Assembly (NCBI GenBank): GCA_947476555.1
Contig: CANJRI010000017.1
Location: 1 to 43,213, forward strand
Direction: 5' to 3'
DNA from: Caulobacteraceae bacterium
Lineage (GTDB): Bacteria; Pseudomonadota; Alphaproteobacteria; Caulobacterales; Caulobacteraceae
Length of the DNA stretch: 43,213 bases
Below, piece by piece: positions 34,896-43,213 of the stretch (position 1 is the first letter of the stretch; each line of letters begins with the position of its first letter). The notes below the pieces were generated by a model. The model made no database searches, was not told the origin of the DNA, and worked only from the letters and a program-made list of their open reading frames with translations. The translations under genes were made by a program, and so were the position numbers.

Positions 34896-35702
34896 TTAGG
34901 CGGGGGCCCAGCCTGTCAGGGTGAGGATCTCGAACGTCGCCGGAACGCGACCATCCGATCCGAACCGTTCGGCGTATATTTCAAAAGTCTTTTCAATAAG
35001 TTGTCGGGTCATCGCCTTGGGGTGCCGGTCGGCCAGCGCGCTGGTCTCCCCCATGGCCCGCAGGTCCTGCAGCAGCTTCAGCGGGTGGGCGTAGGTCACC
35101 GTCACCTTGTCCACGTCGGCGACCGGCTGCACGAAGCCCGCCCGCTGCAGCAGGCTCGCCGCGTCGGCGGCGTCGGCGAAGGGCGACACCCGGCTGCCCG
35201 CCCCGCCCCACAGTTCATCCTCCGCCTGGGTCAGCGTTTGACGGAGTTCCGTCAGGGTCGACCCGCCCAGGAAGGCGCCCAGGAACAGCCCGTCCGGCTT
35301 CAGCGCCTGGCGGATCTGGATCAGCGCGCCTACCACATCGTTGGTCCAGTGCAGGCTGAGCGCCGAGACCGCGAGGTCGAAGCTGCCCGGCGCGAACGGC
35401 AGGCGCTCCTCGTCCAGCACCACCCGCGGGCCCGGCCGCCCGGCCAGCATCTGCTCCGAGAGGTCGGCCTCCACCAAGAGCCCCACCGTGCCCGGAAACT
35501 CATTGAGGGCCTCGCGGAACACCCCGTTTCGGGCCGACAGGTCGACGGCCAGATCGAAAGTCCGCATGATCGGCGCGAGGCGCTCGGCGAGGTCCTGAGC
35601 CGCCCGGCGCTGCAGGAAATCGGCCTGGCCGAAGCCCGCCGCCGCGCGGTCCAGGCGGTGTCGGCGCAAGGCGCGGTCGAACAGGCGGGGTGGGGGAGTC
35701 AT
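34896..35702 (-). CDS. NDUFAF5-like SAM-dependent methyltransferase/hydroxylase family
   Basis: A 268-residue class I Rossmann protein of the BioC/NDUFAF5 type. The motif I region is degenerate (AVDLSARNG, 52-60), as in this family. Also visible are DLAVSALSLHWTNDV, GAFLGGSTLTELRQTL, RVSPFADAADAASLLQRAGF and KLLQDLRAMGETSA. These last motifs are characteristic of NDUFAF5, which in mitochondria hydroxylates an arginine of the complex I subunit NDUFS7. Alphaproteobacterial members are the likely ancestors, so a role in respiratory complex I assembly is a reasonable inference. Biotin-pathway BioC is less likely because no bio genes are near. I chose ATG 35702; it faces comF with overlapping 5' ends. 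Confidence 0.87.
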   Translation of the reverse strand: MTPPPRLFDRALRRHRLDRAAAGFGQADFLQRRAAQDLAERLAPIMRTFDLAVDLSARNGVFREALNEFPGTVGLLVEADLSEQMLAGRPGPRVVLDEERLPFAPGSFDLAVSALSLHWTNDVVGALIQIRQALKPDGLFLGAFLGGSTLTELRQTLTQAEDELWGGAGSRVSPFADAADAASLLQRAGFVQPVADVDKVTVTYAHPLKLLQDLRAMGETSALADRHPKAMTRQLIEKTFEIYAERFGSDGRVPATFEILTLTGWAPA

Positions 35703-36481
35703 TGCGCGGGGACCATGACGAAACGGGCGGCCGATGGGAACCCGGCCCGCGGGCGAGGGCCCTCTGGCGCGGCGCCTTGGACCTGCTTTTCCCACCCCAG
35801 GCCCTGGACGGCGGCCCACGCCCGCTGGCGGGCGGCTTCTCGGCCGCCGCCTGGAGCCGCATCCGCTTCCTCGATGGCCCGGTGTGCGACGGCTGCGGAA
35901 CGCCCTTCGAGTACGACCTCGGCGCCCGCTGCGCCGGCTGCCAGGCCCGGCCCCGGGCCTTCGACGCGGCCAGGGCCGCCTGCCTCTACGACGAGACCTC
36001 CCGCGACCCGATCCTCAAGCTGAAGCACGCCGATCGGCTGGACCTGGCCCCCATGTTCGCCCGCTGGCTGTCCAGGGCCGCCCGCGAGCTGATCGAGGAC
36101 GCCGACGCCATCGCGCCCATCCCCCTCCACCGGTTCCGCCTGCTGTCGCGCCGCTACAACCAGGCCGCCGAGATCGCCCGGCCGCTGGCGGCCCTCACCG
36201 GCACGCCCTACCTGCCGGACGCCCTGGTCCGCCGCCGGATGACGCCCACCCAGGCCGGCCGCTCCGGCTCGGGTCGTCGCCGCAATGTCGCCGGCGCCTT
36301 CGAGGTGCCGGCGTCGCGGCGGGAGCGGGTTGCGGGGCTGCGCATCCTCCTGATCGACGACGTGCTGACCACCGGGGCCACCGCCGAGGCCTGCGCCCGC
36401 GCCCTGAAGGCGGCCGGCGCGGCCCGCGTCGATCTGGCCGTGGTGGCGAAGGTTCAAGACGCGCCAGGACTCACCATATGA
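35690..36481 (+). CDS. comF: ComF family phosphoribosyltransferase-like protein
   Basis: A 263-residue ComF/GntX protein. An N-terminal LDLLFPPQALDGG is followed by a zinc-finger-like C-x2-C...C-x2-C (CDGCG...CAGCQ), a helical linker, the PIPLHRFRLLSRRYNQA segment, and the PRTase PRPP loop ILLIDDVLTTGATAEAC at the C-terminal end. ComF supports DNA uptake during transformation in some bacteria; in others the role is unclear. The start is uncertain: GTG 35690, or TTG 35702 with GGGGGAG just upstream. Either overlaps or abuts the divergent methyltransferase start at 35702. It is followed by grxC after 33 nt. Confidence 0.88.
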   Translation: MGESLRGDHDETGGRWEPGPRARALWRGALDLLFPPQALDGGPRPLAGGFSAAAWSRIRFLDGPVCDGCGTPFEYDLGARCAGCQARPRAFDAARAACLYDETSRDPILKLKHADRLDLAPMFARWLSRAARELIEDADAIAPIPLHRFRLLSRRYNQAAEIARPLAALTGTPYLPDALVRRRMTPTQAGRSGSGRRRNVAGAFEVPASRRERVAGLRILLIDDVLTTGATAEACARALKAAGAARVDLAVVAKVQDAPGLTI

Positions 36482-36514
36482 AGCTTGAGCGACACCTTCG
36501 TCGTTAAAGGCGCC

Positions 36515-36775
36515 ATGACCCACGTCACCATCTACACCAAGCCCTACTGCCCCTACTGCATCCGGGCGGTCGACCTCCTGGAGGAGAAGGGCGTCGACTT
36601 CGTCGAGGTCTCCGCGGCCTTCGATCCGGAGAGGCGCGCCGAGATGATCCAGCGCTCGGGCGGCCGCACCACCTACCCGCAGATTTTCGTCGGCGACACG
36701 CACATCGGCGGCTGCGACGACATGATGGCCCTGGAGCGCGAGGGCCGGCTGGACCCGCTGCTGGAAGCCGCCTGA
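36515..36775 (+). CDS. grxC: Glutaredoxin 3
   Basis: An 86-residue dithiol glutaredoxin with the thioredoxin fold. The active site CPYC is at 12-15 (TKPYCPYCIRA), TYPQIFV carries the cis-Pro, and GGCDDM binds glutathione. It reduces disulfides and glutathionylated proteins with GSH. The length matches GrxC. I chose ATG 36515 from family alignment; a TTG at 36485 would add 10 unsupported residues. It lies between comF and a Nit-type amidohydrolase on the same strand, within a probable four-gene run comF-grxC-nit-DUF1178. Confidence 0.95.
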   Translation: MTHVTIYTKPYCPYCIRAVDLLEEKGVDFVEVSAAFDPERRAEMIQRSGGRTTYPQIFVGDTHIGGCDDMMALEREGRLDPLLEAA

Positions 36776-36802
36776 GTTCCCGTTTCCGGCGTCCCGGCCT
36801 AT

Positions 36803-37627
36803 ATGGGCCACATGAAGGTCGGCCTGATCCAGACCCGTACCCCCGCCACCCACGCGGCCGCGCTCGACCATGTGCTGCCCCTGGTGATCGACGCCGCGGC
36901 CAAGGGCGCCCGGCTGATCGCCACGCCGGAGGGGACCAACGTCCTGCAGAAGGACAAGGCCCAGCTGCTACCGATGCTCCACACCCTGGACGACGATCCG
37001 GTGGTGCTCGGCCTGCGCACGGCGGCCCGCGAGCTCGGCGTCTGGATCCTCATCGGTTCGGCGCTGGTGCGCCGCGAGGACGGCAAGGCCGCCAACCGCC
37101 AGGCGCTGATCGCCCCCAATGGCGCCATCACCGCCACCTACGACAAGCTGCACATGTTCGACGTCGATTTGCCAAACGGCGAGAGCGCCCGGGAGTCCGA
37201 GACCTATGAGCCCGGCGAGCGCGCGGTGCTCGGCTTGGTGGATGGCGTCCGCATCGGCATGACCATCTGCTACGACCTGCGCTTCGCGGCCCTCTACCGC
37301 GCCCTGGCGGCGGCGGGCGCGGAGATTCTCGCCATTCCCGCCGCCTTCACCCGGCCCACGGGCGAGGCCCACTGGGAAGTGCTGATGCGCGCCCGGGCCA
37401 TCGAGACCGGCGCCTACGTCATCGCCCCCGCCCAGGGCGGCCGTCACGAGGACGGACGCGGCACCTGGGGGCGGTCAATCGTGGTCGGTCCGTGGGGCCA
37501 GGTAGTCGCCAGCCTGGGCCACGACGAGCCCGGCGTCCTGATGGCCGACCTGGACCTCGCCGCCGTCGGCAAGGCCCGCGCGGCCATTCCCGCGCTCGCC
37601 AACGCACGGGCGTTCACCGGCCCATGA
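36803..37627 (+). CDS. Carbon-nitrogen hydrolase (Nit1/Nit2-like, probable deaminated-glutathione amidase)
   Basis: A 274-residue nitrilase-superfamily amidase with the complete E-K-C triad: E43 (ATPEGTN), K115 (YDKLHMFDV) and C156 (TICYDLRF). The DKLHMFDVDLPNG and CYDLRF contexts are typical of the Nit1 branch, which hydrolyses deaminated glutathione, a side-product of transaminases. Its position directly after grxC supports a glutathione link, but this is inference. The start is ATG 36803, or ATG 36812 (MKVGLIQ), which aligns better with the family. Neither has a strong ribosome site. It overlaps the next gene by 4 nt (ATGA). Confidence 0.9.
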   Translation: MGHMKVGLIQTRTPATHAAALDHVLPLVIDAAAKGARLIATPEGTNVLQKDKAQLLPMLHTLDDDPVVLGLRTAARELGVWILIGSALVRREDGKAANRQALIAPNGAITATYDKLHMFDVDLPNGESARESETYEPGERAVLGLVDGVRIGMTICYDLRFAALYRALAAAGAEILAIPAAFTRPTGEAHWEVLMRARAIETGAYVIAPAQGGRHEDGRGTWGRSIVVGPWGQVVASLGHDEPGVLMADLDLAAVGKARAAIPALANARAFTGP

Positions 37628-38055
37628 TCCGCTACCCCCTCCTTTGCGAACACGACCACGCCTTCGAGGGCTGGTTCGGCTCCTCCGGCGACTTCGAGGA
37701 CCAGCAGGCGCGCGGCCTGCTCGAATGTCCGATGTGCGCCTCCAAGGCGGTCCGCAAGGAGATCACCGCCCCCGCCGTCACCGGAACCAAGCGCACCTCC
37801 CGCGAGCCCACGCCAGCCCAGACCCAGGCGATGATGATGGAGGCGATGCAGAGGGTCCGCCGCCACGTGGAGGAAAACTTCGACGACGTCGGCGACGCCT
37901 TCGCCCGCGAGGCGAGGGCCATGCACGAAGGCAAGGCGGAAGGCCGCGACATCTACGGCGAGGCCACCCCCCTGGAGGTCCGCGAGCTGATCGAGGACGG
38001 CATCCAGGTGGCGCCGCTGCCCCCCGAGCCGGTGAAGAAGGCGCGGCTGAACTAG
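37624..38055 (+). CDS. DUF1178 family protein
   Basis: A 143-residue protein with the DUF1178 pattern. An N-terminal zinc-ribbon-like half has MIRYPLLCEHDHAFEGWF and CPMC in LLECPMCAS. A central Gln/Met-rich helix (TQAMMMEAMQRVRRHVEEN) follows, and the end segment has GDAFAREARAMHEG, RDIYGEATPLEVRELIEDGI and PLPPEP. The family is common in Alpha- and Betaproteobacteria and has no known function. It is coupled to the Nit-type amidase by ATGA overlap, so a related metabolic-repair or regulatory role is possible. The start is ATG 37624. Confidence 0.9.
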   Translation: MIRYPLLCEHDHAFEGWFGSSGDFEDQQARGLLECPMCASKAVRKEITAPAVTGTKRTSREPTPAQTQAMMMEAMQRVRRHVEENFDDVGDAFAREARAMHEGKAEGRDIYGEATPLEVRELIEDGIQVAPLPPEPVKKARLN

Positions 38056-38068
38056 GGCGACCTTCCCT

Positions 38069-38088
38069 TGTGGCCCCCATCGGCCACA
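38069..38088. terminator. Hairpin after DUF1178 (weak terminator)
   Basis: TGTGGCC/GGCCACA (7 bp) with a 6-nt loop lies 13 nt after the DUF1178 stop and before the clpB promoter region. There is no U-tract, so this would be weak or Rho-assisted. Confidence 0.35.
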
Positions 38089-38113
38089 CTACATCCCACG
38101 GATCGCGGTTGCG

Positions 38114-38137
38114 CTTGATTAAGGCGACCGTGCCTAT
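38114..38137 (+). promoter_or_regulatory. Sigma-32-like heat-shock promoter of clpB
   Basis: CTTG at 38114-38117, N15, then CCTAT at 38133-38137 resembles the alphaproteobacterial heat-shock consensus CTTG-N17/18-CYTAT, with a spacer shorter by 2-3 nt. It lies 20 nt before the clpB ATG, which would leave a leader of only about 12-14 nt that still contains GGGGAAG. Confidence 0.45.
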
Positions 38138-38157
38138 TCCGCCTTAAGTGGGGAAGC

Positions 38158-40743
<2,586 letters not shown>

Positions 40744-40752
40744 CACGAAAAC

Positions 40753-40776
40753 GCCCGCCGGATCGCTCCGGCGGGC
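40753..40776 (-). terminator. Intrinsic terminator between clpB and convergent envelope gene
   Basis: A 10-bp perfect stem GCCCGCCGGA/TCCGGCGGGC with a 4-nt loop. On the minus strand it is followed by GTTTT, a short U-tract, so it best terminates the gene at 40800-41186. It also sits 10 nt past the clpB stop and may serve both. Confidence 0.7.
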
Positions 40777-40799
40777 CCCGTTCGTTCGCTCGATAGCGG

Positions 40800-41186
40800 T
40801 TAGCGCCGGGTCCAGCACTCGCGGCGGGTGATCGTCGCGCCGTAGTAGCGGTCGTAACTGCGGCGCAGCTTGCATTTGATCCGCCGGCCATCGGGGCCGA
40901 TCATGCCGTTCGGGTCCGGCCCATAGCGGTCCACCGGCACGCCGGAATAGAAGCTCGAGCCGTAGTTCAGGCCCAGCACCGAGCCCAGCACCGAGAGAGC
41001 CGAGGCGGCGCCGCTCTGAGGGGCGTAGCCGTAGGGCGCGGGGGCTTGGTAGCCGTAATATGGGTCGTAGCCGTAGGCGGGCCGGTCATAGCGGGGGTCG
41101 TAGTAGCGTTGGGCCTCAGCGGTCCCGATGCTGGCGACTCCGGCGATCATCGCGCCGGCGAGTCCAGCGCAGATCAGCGTGCGCAT
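40800..41186 (-). CDS. Small Tyr-rich secreted envelope protein
   Basis: A 128-residue protein with a signal peptide ending GTAEA|QRY. The mature N-terminal part is a low-complexity Tyr/Pro/Gly/Asp/Arg region (PRYDRPAYGYDPYYGYQAP), then a short hydrophobic Ser/Gly/Leu stretch. The Cys-containing C-terminus (KCKLRRSYDRYYG...RRECWTRR) holds two cysteines that could pair. Its style matches the glycine-zipper protein at 14.4 kb, whose C-terminus also has Cys and Tyr/Arg motifs, but the glycine zipper is missing. The start ATG 41186 follows GGAGG at ideal spacing. An EcfG-like element lies just upstream. The function is unknown. Confidence 0.8.
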   Translation of the reverse strand: MRTLICAGLAGAMIAGVASIGTAEAQRYYDPRYDRPAYGYDPYYGYQAPAPYGYAPQSGAASALSVLGSVLGLNYGSSFYSGVPVDRYGPDPNGMIGPDGRRIKCKLRRSYDRYYGATITRRECWTRR

Positions 41187-41222
41187 GGCGGTTGGCCTCC
41201 ATTTGGCGCATCCCTTGGAGGC

Positions 41223-41255
41223 CTAGGAACCCCGATCCGGGCCCCAGGTTCCTAG
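41223..41255. promoter_or_regulatory. Inverted repeat with EcfG-like half-sites
   Basis: CTAGGAAC (41223-41230) and GTTCCTAG (41248-41255) form an 8-bp inverted repeat around a 17-nt spacer. On the minus strand it reads GGAAC-N16-GGTT, a one-mismatch EcfG-type promoter about 40 nt before the gene at 41186. It may equally be a hairpin ending the lipoprotein gene that stops at 41265. Confidence 0.35.
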
Positions 41256-41264
41256 CGTAGCGCT

Positions 41265-41798
41265 TCAGAGGATGAGCGGGACCACCCGGCCGCCGCGGGT
41301 CAGCACCCGCCGCATCAGGGCCACGCTCTGGCCATTGCCGATCGCCGGACGGGCGATGGTGATGGCGAACCAGGCGCCGTCCGGCAGGCCGCCGAACGCG
41401 AACTGGTCGGCCTCGTCACAGGTCGTGCGCTTGACGAACGGGCCAGCGTCGCCGGGGGGCGCGCGGTCGGTCCGGGCCCGCACGTCATCGGCCGGCAGGG
41501 CCGCACGCTCGGGCGAGCCGTAGAGGATGGCCATCCGCCCGCGCGACCAAGGCGTCTCCGGGGTCAGGACCACGCTGGATCCGGCGCAGGTGAAGCGCAC
41601 TGGGCCCTGGCGATAGTTCAACCGGCCGGCGATCACATTGGGGCCCGGCCGCTGCGACCAGGCGAAGGCCCCGGCGTTGAAGGCCGCGGACGGCCCGTCC
41701 ATCGGCGGCGGGGGAGGGGGTGGCGGTAGCCCCCCGGTCGTGGAACAGCCCGCGAGGGCAACGGATCCGAGGGCGGCGACGAGAACGATGCGGAGCAT
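41265..41798 (-). CDS. Putative lipoprotein with poly-proline linker
   Basis: A 177-residue lipoprotein precursor. The lipobox LAGC places the lipidated Cys at 18 (CSTTGG follows; no Asp at +2, so outer-membrane sorting is expected). Eight consecutive prolines (25-32) form a rigid spacer. The rest is a compact beta-rich domain with FTCAGSSVVL, RMAILYGSPER and TTCDEADQFAFGGLPDGAWFAI. The two cysteines (FTC and TTC) may form a disulfide. I do not recognise a named family. The start is ATG 41798. It is upstream of the Tyr-rich envelope gene on the same strand, so both may be envelope components. Confidence 0.8.
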   Translation of the reverse strand: MLRIVLVAALGSVALAGCSTTGGLPPPPPPPPMDGPSAAFNAGAFAWSQRPGPNVIAGRLNYRQGPVRFTCAGSSVVLTPETPWSRGRMAILYGSPERAALPADDVRARTDRAPPGDAGPFVKRTTCDEADQFAFGGLPDGAWFAITIARPAIGNGQSVALMRRVLTRGGRVVPLIL

Positions 41799-41844
41799 GG
41801 AGGCTGAGCATATAGGCCAATGCGGCGAAACCTTGCCAGCGCTT

Positions 41845-41867
41845 AAAAAAGGGGCGTGAAGACCGCC
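41845..41867 (-). terminator. Weak terminator of arfB
   Basis: On the minus strand, directly after the arfB stop, GGCG-N7-CGCC is followed by CC and six T. The stem is only 4 bp, so it is a marginal intrinsic terminator. Confidence 0.3.
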
Positions 41868-42293
41868 TCAGTCGTCGCCCTTTGGCCGCCCCCGCATCGC
41901 CTTCACCCCGGACCGCTTGGATTTTCCCTCCAGGCGCCTGAGCTTCGAGGCATAGGTGGGCTTGGTTTTCTTGCGCGGCGGGGGCGGCGGCTCGGCCGCC
42001 TTGCGAATCAGCTCAAGCAGCCGCTCCATCGCGGCCTGGCGGTTCATCTCCTGCGACCGGTGCTCCTGGGCGAGAATCACCAGCACCCCGTCCAGGGTCA
42101 GCCGGTTTCCGGCCAGCTTGTAGAGCCTGGCCCGCACCCGTTCGGGCAATGAAGGGGACCCGCGCACATCGAACCTGAGCTCGATCGCCGTCGACACCTT
42201 GTTGACGTGCTGACCGCCCGGCCCCGAGGCGCGCACCGCCCGGACCTGCGCCTCGTCGTCCGAAAGGACGATCTCCGGGGTCACTTCGATCAT
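41868..42293 (-). CDS. arfB: Alternative ribosome-rescue factor B (peptidyl-tRNA hydrolase ArfB)
   Basis: A 141-residue class-I release-factor-like protein. The catalytic GGQ is at 26-28 (ASGPGGQHVNKVSTAIELRF). The C-terminal tail is Lys/Arg-rich (PPRKKTKPTYASKLRRLEGKSKR, given by its motifs RKKTKP and KLRRLEGK) and would sit in the mRNA channel of stalled ribosomes. There is no stop-codon-recognition domain, so it releases peptides without a stop codon. In Caulobacter ArfB backs up trans-translation (from memory). The start ATG 42293 faces ilvC across a 124-nt gap. Confidence 0.95.
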   Translation of the reverse strand: MIEVTPEIVLSDDEAQVRAVRASGPGGQHVNKVSTAIELRFDVRGSPSLPERVRARLYKLAGNRLTLDGVLVILAQEHRSQEMNRQAAMERLLELIRKAAEPPPPPRKKTKPTYASKLRRLEGKSKRSGVKAMRGRPKGDD

Positions 42294-42327
42294 GTTTCAG
42301 AGGGGTGCCACGCTTCGGTTCCCTTGA

Positions 42328-43213
<886 letters not shown>

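Noticed and set aside
40800..41186. Glycine-zipper family membership for the small Tyr-rich protein
   Set aside because: It shares Tyr/Arg and Cys style with the 14.4-kb protein but lacks the GxxxG/GG repeats.

Overview
This is a high-GC, densely coding bacterial chromosome segment. It most likely comes from the Caulobacterales (Alphaproteobacteria), perhaps Phenylobacterium. The reasons are the xerD / aroK-aroB-corC block, many 4-nt ATGA/GTGA/TTGA gene overlaps, frequent GTG/TTG starts, GANTC (CcrM) sites, promoters resembling those read by the alphaproteobacterial general-stress sigma factor EcfG/SigT, and typical alphaproteobacterial proteins (J-domain protein, NDUFAF5-like methyltransferase, YjbQ, DUF1178). 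This placement is inference. I see no tRNA, rRNA, CRISPR array, prophage or insertion sequence. No gap between genes exceeds 300 nt.

Layout. 1-3.9 kb (minus strand): an unrecognised secreted protein cut by the window edge, then a compact three-gene unit. In transcription order the unit encodes a Tat-exported Asn/Gly/Pro-rich small protein, a PqqD-like/HprK-like kinase fusion, and a PF14907-type nucleotidyltransferase. This is the strongest candidate for an undescribed peptide-modification system. 4.0-8.7 kb: a J-domain protein, divergent bolA, and a three-subunit molybdenum aldehyde oxidoreductase (PaoABC type). 8.7-12.2 kb (minus): a single-domain response regulator with an EcfG-type promoter, then corC-like, aroB and aroK, read in the order aroK-aroB-corC. 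12.3-14.3 kb (plus): a secreted hypothetical and xerD, ending at a mosaic palindromic repeat. 14.4-17.2 kb: a glycine-zipper envelope protein, a DUF6766 membrane protein, two large inverted repeats, and accA. 17.2-22.7 kb: a TonB-dependent receptor, a threonine aldolase, an RDD membrane protein and a TetR regulator. 22.7-26.8 kb: secA and a LysR regulator. 26.8-29.5 kb (plus): a SurA/PpiC-like lipoprotein, argJ and a compositionally deviant cutA. 29.5-34 kb: a DEAD-box helicase, mutT, yjbQ and a TPR-methyltransferase. 34-38 kb: a secreted hypothetical, an NDUFAF5-like methyltransferase, comF, grxC, a Nit-type amidohydrolase and DUF1178. 38-43.2 kb: clpB, two small envelope proteins, arfB, and the 5' part of ilvC.

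How the genes work together. Most of the window is housekeeping: shikimate pathway, fatty-acid initiation, arginine and branched-chain amino-acid synthesis, protein export, proteostasis, ribosome rescue and nucleotide-pool cleansing. Stress themes recur. The response regulator carries a FATG motif behind a consensus-like GGAAC-N17-CGTT promoter. The Tat-peptide operon and a small envelope gene have near-matches to the same promoter type. clpB has a sigma-32-like promoter. The redox/Fe-S genes (bolA beside Fe-S oxidoreductase subunits; grxC beside a deaminated-glutathione-amidase-like gene) suggest metabolic repair, but these links are inferred from position only.
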